DNA of 64,000 nucleotides from Hippopus hippopus (taxonomy: Eukaryota > Mollusca > Bivalvia > Cardiida > Cardiidae). Location: the NCBI GenBank assembly GCA_946811185.2, contig OX328110.1, positions 10,644,516 to 10,708,515 of the forward strand, in the 5' to 3' direction. Each line of letters begins with the position of its first letter. Position 1 is the stretch's first letter. Made by a program: the position numbers and the translations under genes. Below the pieces are notes generated by a model that worked only from the letters and a program-made list of their open reading frames with translations, was not told the origin of the DNA and made no database searches. Below are positions 23,524-31,708 of the stretch, piece by piece.

Positions 23524-24207
23524 CTACGCCGAGGAAGTGTTATGATTCTTCTCAACCAACCTCCGAAAGGACTCACGCGCTTCTTGCCTCCCTTTCTCAA
23601 TTAAACTTTCCTCATTTTCGGTAGATATCTTTTTCTTAATTTTTGTTCTTATCTCATCCTTCATATTCTTATACTTCTCTTGTTCTTCCATGATAAGTTT
23701 AAACTCTTCATCTGATAAATGATTGTCAGTTAAAGCTTTGGATATATGTGAAGCAATTGTATCAAGCTTAGCATCAGCTATCATTCGAATCTTTTGATGT
23801 TTTTCTGCCTTGGTTCTTGAATTTCTTACTACATATTTACCTACTAGTGAAAGAAGCCCGGTTGCCGCAGCTGATGCTTCTAATGCTATGACAGCTGGAA
23901 TAGCTACAACAGTAGACAGTAAACCGATTCCACCTACTCCTGAAGCCATGGTTATCGTGATCAAAACTGTGTCAACGTTGTCAACAATTCTTGCAGCTCT
24001 AAAATATTTTTTAGCTAAAGCATCTCTTTTTTGAATTTCATTTTCAAGAAACTTTTGTACTTCAGATATTTTTTGTAAACGATAGGAATGACCTTTGTCA
24101 TCTCCCATTGAGTGCATCTCAATAGGTGGAGCGCTTGCAGTATTTCTTTCTAGAGGTAACGGAGGATAGATTTTTTTAGAGGGATGTTCTTGATCTGTAT
24201 CTAGCAT
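23524..24207 (-). CDS. Polinton membrane-active protein with two hydrophobic helices
   Basis: 227 residues. There is a proline-rich N-terminus, then a helix (EVQKFLENEIQKRDALAKKY), then a hydrophobic hairpin spanning roughly residues 77-120 (TVLITITMASGVGG, STVVAIPAVIALEAS, ATGLLSLVGKYVV). A long charged coiled-coil C-terminus follows. The same architecture occurs in Polinton-encoded proteins of cnidarians and molluscs. A role in membrane penetration or egress is an inference. The start follows gataataaaa. Confidence 0.7.
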   Translation of the reverse strand: MLDTDQEHPSKKIYPPLPLERNTASAPPIEMHSMGDDKGHSYRLQKISEVQKFLENEIQKRDALAKKYFRAARIVDNVDTVLITITMASGVGGIGLLSTVVAIPAVIALEASAAATGLLSLVGKYVVRNSRTKAEKHQKIRMIADAKLDTIASHISKALTDNHLSDEEFKLIMEEQEKYKNMKDEIRTKIKKKISTENEESLIEKGRQEARESFRRLVEKNHNTSSA

Positions 24208-24218
24208 TTTTTATTATC

Positions 24219-24599
24219 TCAAGATTGTAAATATTTTAGATAGCAGAATAACTCTCCCTCAGGTATTTCAACCGGTTTTTGTGAGAAATTATAAATGTAG
24301 ACTAAGATATCATTAGCTTCATTATCAAGATGTGCCCCATTAAGAATGGTTAAACTATCTTTCCATTTATTACTAACAGATATTACTACAACTCCTCGTG
24401 TAATTATATAACCAAATCCTAGCGAAAGTCTCATGCCATCACGAGGAGGAATCTTGATAGTTACTTGTGAGTATATTTTCCATTTTAGAGGATCTTGTTT
24501 TAAGGGAGGATATCTTACTCCATGTAAATGAGGTTTCCAAAATATAGTTTTATGTTGAGTAGTAATATTAGGTTTTATACCAAATTTGTGTATATCCAT
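24219..24599 (-). CDS. dUTPase-like beta-barrel protein, copy 1
   Basis: 126 residues. KIPPRDGMRLSLGFGYIITRGVV followed by ILVYIYNFSQKPVEIPEGELF has the spacing of dUTPase-fold proteins: the pre-barrel strand, a glycine turn, and a C-terminal strand ending in a GE-L motif. Catalytic dUTPase motifs are not evident, so it is more likely a structural or regulatory relative. Its neighbour at 24658-25083 is a paralogue. Confidence 0.5.
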   Translation of the reverse strand: MDIHKFGIKPNITTQHKTIFWKPHLHGVRYPPLKQDPLKWKIYSQVTIKIPPRDGMRLSLGFGYIITRGVVVISVSNKWKDSLTILNGAHLDNEANDILVYIYNFSQKPVEIPEGELFCYLKYLQS

Positions 24600-24657
24600 T
24601 TTTACTTGTTATAAATAATATTTATAGAATATTATTTGTATTATTTATAACACATCT

Positions 24658-25083
24658 TTAATTATATGTTACAGAAAAACTACCACTATAATATACAACA
24701 AGAAATGGTGGTTCACCTTTTGAGATATAAATACCTCTATCAGAAATATTTTTTATAAATGTTATTACATCATACTCTGTTGTAGAAAATCCTCTATGTG
24801 AAAAATCATGACCGTTTCTTATACCATTAAAGATTAAAGTTCTATCAAGTAGAATTTGTAAATTATCCCTAGCATCACATGCTACTCCACTTGATGTATT
24901 AAACCCAAGACCAAGTTGAAGTTTTACAGCTTCTTCAGGTTTTAGTGTTATTTCATGTTGTGAATATACTTCCCATACATTTTTCCTAATCTGAGTAGGT
25001 GGATGTTCCAAATCTTTAAAAGGAAACCACATCATTTTTTTCATATCTTTATTTTCTTTGGTAATATTACTTTTGCATAGCAT
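24658..25083 (-). CDS. dUTPase-like beta-barrel protein, copy 2
   Basis: 141 residues. TLKPEEAVKLQLGLGFNTSSGVA and the late VITFIKNISDRGIYISKGEP parallel the neighbouring paralogue at 24219. Both genes share a Pro-rich segment before the barrel (PPLKQDPLKWKIYSQ in one, PPTQIRKNVWEVYSQ in the other). The catalytic dUTPase motifs are not recognisable. The start lies just after an extended T-run (25090-25124 on the plus strand) in acataataaaaATG. Confidence 0.5.
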   Translation of the reverse strand: MLCKSNITKENKDMKKMMWFPFKDLEHPPTQIRKNVWEVYSQHEITLKPEEAVKLQLGLGFNTSSGVACDARDNLQILLDRTLIFNGIRNGHDFSHRGFSTTEYDVITFIKNISDRGIYISKGEPPFLVVYYSGSFSVTYN

Positions 25084-25090
25084 TTTTATT

Positions 25091-25126
<36 letters not shown>

Positions 25127-25141
25127 TTAAAATTTTTTTTA

Positions 25142-25726
25142 TTATAATATGGCTCCTAAGATAGGGATATTAGCAAATGGACTATTAGGTCCTAGTAAAA
25201 GTCCTTTTCCATCATACATTTTTCCTCCTTGCTTTAAATATAAACCATCGCCAGCAGACTCTAATCCTTTACCTTTGTATGGCTTTAAGTATAATCCAGA
25301 ACCATCAGTTTCAACTTGACAAACACATCCTCCTTTTTTAAGATAAAGACCTGACCCCATTGCTTTTTGTACACCTGTTGAGGCTAATCCAGAAAGAGCA
25401 CCAACACCTAAAGCTGGTAAAACGGTTTTTGCAAGCATCGGCAAAGCTCTAGCAGCCAACCCAGCCAACATTCCGAGAAAACCTCCTTCTATTTTCATAT
25501 TATATTTAAGTTGTTTTGAAGTCATTTTAATTGTGATACCCTTACCATCCTCATAGGCTTTAGCTATTTTTCTTGCGTGTGAATTGGTTAATGCTAAAAC
25601 ATCATTACCTTGTAAATCTTCATGACCTAAACGAATACTTACTGGGCAACCAGCTTTAACAGCATATTGAAGCTTTTGCTTTTGTCCTTCAGATATATTT
25701 ACTTTAACAGTAGTGTAACTCGTCAT
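25142..25726 (-). CDS. Polinton pX/pVI-type capsid-associated protein with GLYLK repeats
   Basis: 194 residues, intact. It begins with a Lys-rich ISEGQKQKLQYAVKAG segment, then SIRLGHEDLQGNDVLALTN. A long hydrophobic/glycine stretch follows (GGFLGMLAGLAARALPML, TVLPALGVGALSGLAS), then several SGLYLKKGG-type repeats, and it ends LGPNSPFANIPILGAIL. This protein is a regular resident of metazoan Polintons and has been compared with adenoviral core/membrane-lytic proteins (family knowledge, function unproven). The start has agttatatataaaATG. Confidence 0.75.
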   Translation of the reverse strand: MTSYTTVKVNISEGQKQKLQYAVKAGCPVSIRLGHEDLQGNDVLALTNSHARKIAKAYEDGKGITIKMTSKQLKYNMKIEGGFLGMLAGLAARALPMLAKTVLPALGVGALSGLASTGVQKAMGSGLYLKKGGCVCQVETDGSGLYLKPYKGKGLESAGDGLYLKQGGKMYDGKGLLLGPNSPFANIPILGAIL

Positions 25727-25749
25727 TTTATATATAACTATTTTTTTAT

Positions 25750-26523
25750 TTATCTCGCTTCTCTAATATGAAATCTAATTGTTAAATTTTCACCTCTAAG
25801 ATTTAGTAAATTACTATCTTGATCCGTAATATTTACCTCTAGGTTATGTATTTCATCTAATGTTATTGGTAAGTATACTAAATTAACTGGTGACTCAATT
25901 ATCTTATATCCAGGTGCAACATCTGGGAAAAAAGAGTAAATAGTGTTTTTTGTTGAACCATTAACATAACTTCCTGAAATAATATCTATGTTAACAAGCA
26001 AACTCTTTATACTAAGAATGTTCACTACATTCTCTGACTCGTAAAATCCTTGTGTATATTTAGCTTTAGTAAAACCTAATACTTTGGCAATGGAGTTTGG
26101 TTGATTAAAATCTACTTGATAATCATCTTCTAAGGTAATAACAGACTTTAGGGTATTGGTGTTTGCAGAAATGCTAATATAATACTCTTCATTAACTTTA
26201 TCGTAATGACCCTTTTTTCTCATTTTCTGGTGAATGGTATCATTAATGCCAACAAGATCATAACTTCCTTCAGGTATTCTTATTTTAATCCATGAATTAC
26301 CATTGTCTGGAGAATAAACGAATATGTTGTTTGTTTTATCAATGTTTGGAAAAGAGTAGTAAGTTTCAAGGTTTACTAAAGCTATCTCATATACTTTATC
26401 CTTTTCCAGTTGAATTGGAGGATTAAACCTTGTTCTAAAACGTGTTTTGTTGTTGCTTACTATAATTTGAAATGATGTTTTATGGTTTGTATTTTTTACA
26501 ATTTGTTCTAAAAGATCTTCCAT
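25750..26523 (-). CDS. mCP: Polinton minor capsid (penton) protein
   Basis: 257 residues from the ATG at 26523, which follows ctttataaa. A short N-terminal helix precedes the jelly-roll. Conserved stretches are YEIALVNLETYYSFPNI, IRIPEGSYDLVGINDTIH, ANTNTLKSVITL, DFNQPNSIAKVLGF and YESENVVNILSIKSLLVN. GSYVNGSTKNTIYSFFP and the C-terminal NLRGENLTIRFHIRE complete the pattern. This is the single jelly-roll vertex protein of Polintons. It is intact, unlike its shell partner MCP. Confidence 0.88.
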   Translation of the reverse strand: MEDLLEQIVKNTNHKTSFQIIVSNNKTRFRTRFNPPIQLEKDKVYEIALVNLETYYSFPNIDKTNNIFVYSPDNGNSWIKIRIPEGSYDLVGINDTIHQKMRKKGHYDKVNEEYYISISANTNTLKSVITLEDDYQVDFNQPNSIAKVLGFTKAKYTQGFYESENVVNILSIKSLLVNIDIISGSYVNGSTKNTIYSFFPDVAPGYKIIESPVNLVYLPITLDEIHNLEVNITDQDSNLLNLRGENLTIRFHIREAR

Positions 26524-26562
26524 TTTATAAAGTATGAATTTAATGTTCAAATATTTTTATAT

Positions 26563-27051
26563 TTAAATATTTTTTTTTTTTAAATCACATATTTTAAAAT
26601 GCTCGCAAGCAATATTAAATAATTCTTCTAACCCATCTTTTATGCTATTTTCAACACTAGAATGATAAAAATCATCAAAATATTCTATCAATTCATCTTC
26701 ATCAAACTCCCCATAAGTATAACATGCAGATGTAATATTAATAATATAATATATATTAAAATAAAAATCATACAACAATTTTACAATTCTAACTTCATGA
26801 CCTGATTTTCGATATATTTCTTGCATGATCTCCAATCGTTCTTCTAAGTAATCTATTAATATATTTACTAAATATTTTTTTTCAGAAGACCTCCAACCAC
26901 TTTCAGAAAGATTATAATTTTTTATTCCTATTTGTTCTAATATCAATTTTAAATTATGTTTTGAAAAACGTTCTATGTTTGCTTTTAAATTCGCTTGTAA
27001 TTTTCCGAAAATTAATTCACATTTATGCATATATTTTGCTAACTCTGACAT
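26563..27051 (-). CDS. Polinton hypothetical protein, 162 aa, alpha-helical
   Basis: This is an intact frame between penton and ATPase. It is rich in Lys, Ile, Glu and Tyr and predicted helical, with an acidic YGEFDEDELIEYFDDFYHS segment and two late cysteines. The start context is attaaaaaggATG. No family is recognised. The position suggests a structural or assembly role, but nothing in the sequence proves it. Confidence 0.55.
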   Translation of the reverse strand: MSELAKYMHKCELIFGKLQANLKANIERFSKHNLKLILEQIGIKNYNLSESGWRSSEKKYLVNILIDYLEERLEIMQEIYRKSGHEVRIVKLLYDFYFNIYYIINITSACYTYGEFDEDELIEYFDDFYHSSVENSIKDGLEELFNIACEHFKICDLKKKNI

Positions 27052-27102
27052 CCTTTTTAATAATATTTATAATTTTTGTTAAGTTATTTTTCATTTTTTT
27101 CT

Positions 27103-27885
27103 TCATACCGACTTAGGTATGTAAAAATTGTCAAAACCGTTTCTATACTTCCCATTATGTTTTTTACTAGTTAGATCAATGATAGCGAAACCATGAGGTA
27201 TTTCCCATGCATTTTGACAAAATTTTCTAAACTCATCCTTAGGCATATCTTCACCTACATGATCGTTATAAATATGATTAATGTTTTTTAGGTCTTGTGG
27301 GAAAAGGCAAATAAAATTAGCGTTTTCTCTAATAGTTTGTCTCGGTAGTCTAAAATAATTCTGAGAGAGGTAAAAGCAGTCAACATTACTATGCCTTCCT
27401 CGAATATAGTAACACTCACATTTATTTTGCCTTTCTAAAAGTAAATCATCAAAAATCATTAAATTTTTATTTTCTGAGTTTAACTCTCTCGGATCAGGCA
27501 CATCACTAGCATTTTCAAAGAAGTTGCAATTTATATCCGATTTGTTTTTAAACGACTTAACCCATTCCTCAACTAAAGCTGTAGGGGATACATTTAGTTC
27601 TTGTATTTTATCACGCATGTTAAACAACCTTAAGATACATTCTTTTGGTAGTTTTTCTTCAAAAGCCTTTTTTAGTATTCGGTATTCCGGTTGAAAAAGG
27701 CTTTTTCCAAAAACACTCAAATCGTTGTAGTCAAGCCAACCTGGTCTAAGTAAAAGGTTTAACAATAAAGTAGTTTTTCCACAACCTGATTTGCCTATAG
27801 TTAAACCTCTAATACTTTTTGGTAAAAGGGGGTGATTAAATCTCTTTGATACTACTTCATTCCATGATAAGTTTATGATATCCAT
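27103..27885 (-). CDS. ATP: Polinton FtsK/HerA-type genome-packaging ATPase
   Basis: 260 residues, intact. Walker A GKSGCGKTT is at about residues 31-39 and Walker B LMIFDDLL at about 142-149. Later conserved stretches are YYIRGRHSNVDCFYLSQNYF, LPRQTIRENANFICLFPQD and the C-terminal NGFDNFYIPKS. It pumps DNA into capsids in this family. It is the first gene of the minus-strand block and shares a 34-bp divergent intergenic region with the PLA2 gene. The start has gttatataaaATG. Confidence 0.93.
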   Translation of the reverse strand: MDIINLSWNEVVSKRFNHPLLPKSIRGLTIGKSGCGKTTLLLNLLLRPGWLDYNDLSVFGKSLFQPEYRILKKAFEEKLPKECILRLFNMRDKIQELNVSPTALVEEWVKSFKNKSDINCNFFENASDVPDPRELNSENKNLMIFDDLLLERQNKCECYYIRGRHSNVDCFYLSQNYFRLPRQTIRENANFICLFPQDLKNINHIYNDHVGEDMPKDEFRKFCQNAWEIPHGFAIIDLTSKKHNGKYRNGFDNFYIPKSV

Positions 27886-27919
27886 TTTATATAACTTTTT
27901 TAATTTTTATATATATAAA

Positions 27920-28429
27920 ATGTATTGTGTTAAATGTAAAAAACATACTGATACAAACAATATAGAATGTGCTGTTTCTAAAACTGGAAGAAATATGATG
28001 CGAGGTAAATGTGTGATTTGCGGAATAACTAAAACTCAGTTTGTTAAGGCGCCGGGAATAACTGAGGGAGGATCATTGCTAAATAAAGCTATAAATAATT
28101 TACCTGTTGAAATGCATCTCCCTGGTCACAATTTTACGGGACCCGGTACTAAATTAAAGAAAAGACCCAATCCAGATTTAACACCAAAGAAATGGAGTAA
28201 ACCAATAAACCGCGTTGATAAAGCTACTTATCATCATGATGTTTGCTATCTTCAACACAATGACACTGCCACGAGAAACGCAGTGTGTGATAAAAATATG
28301 TTAACAGAGTTAGAAGGTATTTACAATCCTACTATTAGAGAAAAAATGGAAAGGGGTTTGGTAAGTAAACTCATTGGAACGAAGATGAAATTTGGAATGG
28401 GGGTTAATAAAAAAAAAATTTCAGCATGA
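27920..28429 (+). CDS. Zinc-ribbon plus parvovirus-type phospholipase A2 protein
   Basis: 169 residues from the ATG at 27920, directly after tatatataaa. An N-terminal zinc ribbon (CVKCKKH near residues 3-9, CVICG near 31-35) precedes a secreted-PLA2-like core. The glycine-rich calcium loop FTGPGTKL is at 72-79 and the catalytic helix VDKATYHHDVCY has His106-Asp107. The arrangement matches the PLA2 found in parvovirus VP1 and on Polintons. It probably breaches endosomal membranes during entry (inference). Its stop overlaps the next start as ATGA. Confidence 0.82.
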   Translation: MYCVKCKKHTDTNNIECAVSKTGRNMMRGKCVICGITKTQFVKAPGITEGGSLLNKAINNLPVEMHLPGHNFTGPGTKLKKRPNPDLTPKKWSKPINRVDKATYHHDVCYLQHNDTATRNAVCDKNMLTELEGIYNPTIREKMERGLVSKLIGTKMKFGMGVNKKKISA

Positions 28430-29331
28430 TAAATTTATCGGAAGAATTACATAAACCCGTAAAAAGAAAATTTAAGAAAAGGAGAGTTAGAGTAAACGGT
28501 ATAGATAGGATATGGGCTGTGGATTTAGTAGACATGCAAGCATTTTCTAAGTTTAATCGTGGTGTTAAATACCTTCTCGCTGCCATTGACATCTTTTCTA
28601 AATACGGATGGTTGATACCATTAAAAGACAAAACAGGAAAATCTGTTGCTATAGCATTGAAGAGTATTTTTAAGGAGAGAAAACCTGAAAAAATGTGGGT
28701 GGATAAGGGTAAAGAGTTTTATAACAAAGATGTTAAAGACTTGGTTGAATTGTATTCTACTGAAAATGAGGAAAAATCTAGTGTGGTTGAGAGATGGATT
28801 AGAACAATGAAAGAAAAAATGTGGAAGTATTTTTCCGCTAACTCCACAAACGTTTACATCAGTGTGCTACCGGATCTCGTTAAAAAATATAATAACACGA
28901 GACATTCATCTATTAAGATGACTCCAGTAAATGCTAGTAAAAAAGAAAATTAAACAAAAGTTTGGAGAAATCTTTACCCCGATCATCTTGAAATAAAAGA
29001 TATAAAACTTAAGTTTTCTGTTGGAGACAAAGTAAGGATAACTAAAAAGAAAAAGACTTTTGAGAAAGGTTATACAACAAGATGGACTGAAGAGGTTTTT
29101 ACAGTTTCTGAAGTAAAACTTACATCACCTATAACATATAAAATTAAGGATCTTAATGGAGAAGAAATACAAGGTACCTTTTATGAACCTAAACTGCAGA
29201 AAACCAGTCGAGAGCTGTATAGAATAGAAAAGGTTATTAAAAAAGGAAAAAAGAAATCTCTTGTAAAGTGGAAAGGTTATCCCGATGAATTTAATTCATG
29301 GGTTGACAATAAAAACATTAGAAATATTTAA
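28426..29331 (+). pseudogene. INT: Polinton retrovirus-type integrase with chromodomain, broken
   Basis: The core has WAVDLVDM (Asp33), MWVDKGKEF (Asp93) and SSVVERWIRTMKEKMW (Glu122). Only 28 residues separate the last two, where about 35 is usual, so an in-frame deletion is likely. An in-frame TAA interrupts the frame at 28951-28953, after which the same frame continues. The continuation has a DNA-binding SH3-like region (FSVGDKVRITK) and a C-terminal chromodomain (LVKWKGYPDEFNSWV) that ends at 29331. The frame begins with ATGA overlapping the PLA2 stop. It would insert the element into host DNA. Confidence 0.9.
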
Positions 29332-29340
29332 CTATAAAAA

Positions 29341-29757
29341 ATGTCAAATATTTCGATTCAAAACGGAATTTTACCAAATAAACCGTTGAACAATTTCGAA
29401 TTGGAAGATGCAGCTAAAAGATTAAAGATTCCTTATTTTAGAGGAGTTTTTTTACTAGATACATTACCCAGAAAACCAAGTAAAAAAGAATGTGGCATAG
29501 TAAACTTTGATAAAAGTGGTGGACCTGGTACACATTGGGTCGCTTGGTATAAAAATGGTAAAACTAAAATTTATTTTGATAGTTATGGTATACAACCACC
29601 TGCTGAAATTCGAGAGTATTTAAAAAGCCTAATACAGTACAATACTGATCAATTACAACAAGCTGGGCAAGTATTTTGTGGTCATTTATGTTTGTACATT
29701 CTAAAAGAGTTAGGCTCGGGTAATAAATTCCAAAATGTTTTAAATAAACTTTTTTAG
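29341..29757 (+). CDS. PRO: Adenain-type cysteine protease
   Basis: 138 residues, intact. The catalytic pattern is complete: His65 in GTHWVAWY, Asp80 in IYFDSYG, Gln106 in QLQQAGQ and Cys113 in VFCGHLC. This matches the His-Asp/Glu-Gln-Cys order of adenovirus-type proteases. It matures capsid proteins in this family. The start is actataaaaaATG, ten bases after the integrase stop. Confidence 0.88.
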   Translation: MSNISIQNGILPNKPLNNFELEDAAKRLKIPYFRGVFLLDTLPRKPSKKECGIVNFDKSGGPGTHWVAWYKNGKTKIYFDSYGIQPPAEIREYLKSLIQYNTDQLQQAGQVFCGHLCLYILKELGSGNKFQNVLNKLF

Positions 29758-29768
29758 TATTATAAAAA

Positions 29769-30947
29769 ATGCCTGTTAACAAATTTGGAAGAATGGAAGA
29801 TGATGACACAATCGGTGATGGTGTGTCACTCGCTTACATAAATAATAATTTTTTACGTAAAGATGGAACAACTGTTGTTACTGGTTCTATAAACATGAAT
29901 GGTAATACATTAACAAGGGTTAGTAATCCAGTAAATTCTCAAGATGTGGCAACTAAGGCTTATGTTGACACCAACTCAGGGTTGTTGGATGAAAACGGTG
30001 GATTCCATGTTAAAAATGGTTATTTAAACATGGGTTTTAATCCGATAAAAAACGTTAAGGAAACAACAGAACCGAGTGAAGCTGCTACTAAAAATTATGT
30101 GGATAGGAGTGGTAAAGCAATAGTAGAGGGACAAGACGGCACTTTTTCCGCTGTTGCAGATATAAATATGCGGGGGTATTCGTTAACAAATCTTATAGAT
30201 CCCGCATATCCACAAGATGCAGCAACCAAAAGATATGTAGATGATGCTAATCGAGCCTTTGTTTATGGAGGTAGTGGGTATATAGCCGTTGCTGACATTT
30301 CTATGAGTGAATGGAGGATTTCCAACGTTGGGCAACCTTTAGAATACCATCAAGCTGCAAATAAGTATTACGTAGACAGCAATATAGAAGCTGTTAAAAG
30401 TTTTTCAGGGAGTGGTGCGATATTAAAAACTCCACAAGGAACTTTTTCCGCTGTTAGCGATATCGATATGAATGATAACTTTTTAAAAAATATTGGAGAC
30501 CCGAGGGATCCACAAGACGTGGCAACTAAGGCTTACGTAGATGGAATGATGAGATTTAACAAACCTATTATATCCGTGTGTGCCGAAGAAAATGGGCCAA
30601 TAGGAGATGGTAATTATGAGTTTTCATTTGGTAATGGTGCTTCAGGCAATGACCATGGTTTGGGTGGTTATTGTGTGAGTGCGCCGGGTAGAATTATAAG
30701 AGGTAGTTTAGCGTTTGTTAACGAAGACCCTAATGTACCAGAGGTGGTAAAAGTTAATATTATGGTAAACGGAACAGAGCAGGTTGATTACTCTATTATT
30801 GCAAATAAAAGCTCGATTGCTAGTTGTGTAGTTTTTCCTAGACCGCTCGAAATAAAGGAATGCGACATCATAAACTTTATTTCAAGATCAAAAAACCTTA
30901 AGGTGCGTCACTCTTACATAACTATTTTGATAGAGGTAGACTTGTAA
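29769..30947 (+). CDS. Fibre-like protein with phage-type KAYVD repeats
   Basis: 392 residues. Five or six degenerate repeats of about 45-50 residues have the form 'DINMxGxxLTNxxDPxxPQDAATKxYVD', as in tail fibres of many phages and on some Polintons. A C-terminal head of about 120 residues follows (YEFSFGNGASGN, GLGGYCVSAPGRIIRGSL, then EQVDYSII to ILIEVDL). The repeats likely form a trimeric shaft, and the head likely binds the cell surface (inference). The head is shared with the partial gene at 1-207. The start is tattataaaaaATG. Confidence 0.8.
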   Translation: MPVNKFGRMEDDDTIGDGVSLAYINNNFLRKDGTTVVTGSINMNGNTLTRVSNPVNSQDVATKAYVDTNSGLLDENGGFHVKNGYLNMGFNPIKNVKETTEPSEAATKNYVDRSGKAIVEGQDGTFSAVADINMRGYSLTNLIDPAYPQDAATKRYVDDANRAFVYGGSGYIAVADISMSEWRISNVGQPLEYHQAANKYYVDSNIEAVKSFSGSGAILKTPQGTFSAVSDIDMNDNFLKNIGDPRDPQDVATKAYVDGMMRFNKPIISVCAEENGPIGDGNYEFSFGNGASGNDHGLGGYCVSAPGRIIRGSLAFVNEDPNVPEVVKVNIMVNGTEQVDYSIIANKSSIASCVVFPRPLEIKECDIINFISRSKNLKVRHSYITILIEVDL

Positions 30948-31708
30948 AAATATTGGAAAAAAGGATTAGTTTACACCACGTGACATAGTATTTCACAACG
31001 CTTACTCATATAATACCAGTTTTGTCTGGACTTTTGAGGATGATGGTAGTATGTTATGATATTAATAATTTTTTTGCTTTGTTTTTTAAAAAATTAAAAA
31101 TGTATATGATAATTGTATAAAATATGATTTTTATTTATAATAATAAAGCGGTCTTACTTCCTTGTTGTAAGAATGTTATTACTAACACAAAATGGTAACC
31201 TCTGGCGTGGTCTAACAGCCCGTAAGTTAATGCCGAAAAAATAAGAACCGCTGGCGAGGCCTAACAGCCCGTAAGTTCATACCAATTACTAACACAAAAT
31301 GGTAACCTCTACTGTGGGTTAACAACCTGTAAGTTAATACCATATTTCTTACACATTAAAAACACAAAGTTGTAAGGCTTCTGTTTAAAAACAGAATAAG
31401 TATTTTATACAATTATTTTACACGTGGAACATTTTTTTAAAAAACAAGGTAAAATTTTTTGATATTATAATATACTACCATTTTCAGTTTAGTGAAAAGC
31501 TAAGTAAAAGCTGTAGGGTTGTTTACTAAATAATACTTCCTCTTTCGTTTTCGATGAGGAAGTATAAAAAAATGGTTTAATCATGGTAGTGCCATTACTC
31601 ACCTTACTTCATCTATACCTTCTTTTATGAGAAGGTATGGAAAACGGAGTTGAAGGTGATTTCTTAACTAGTTTAACGTTTTTCAACATTAGCTTGGTCC
31701 CACTATAA
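30948..31708. other. Structured non-coding region between fibre gene and right TIR
   Basis: There is no ORF of note in 760 bp. Three related units (31177-31233, 31234-31281, 31283-31340) share 'taacagcccgtaagtt' or a close form. Further on, 31474-31665 can fold. Two perfect hairpins are ATACTTCCTC/GAGGAAGTAT and ATACCTTCT/AGAAGGTAT. An outer pair, CACCTT/AAGGTG, encloses the second, and ACTACCAT/ATGGTAGT spans the first. I know of no RNA family that matches. It could be a non-coding RNA, an origin-related structure or a set of terminators. Confidence 0.55.

Noticed and set aside
25090..25124. Long T-run as a regulatory element
   Set aside because: More likely homopolymer expansion or sequencing noise between two genes.
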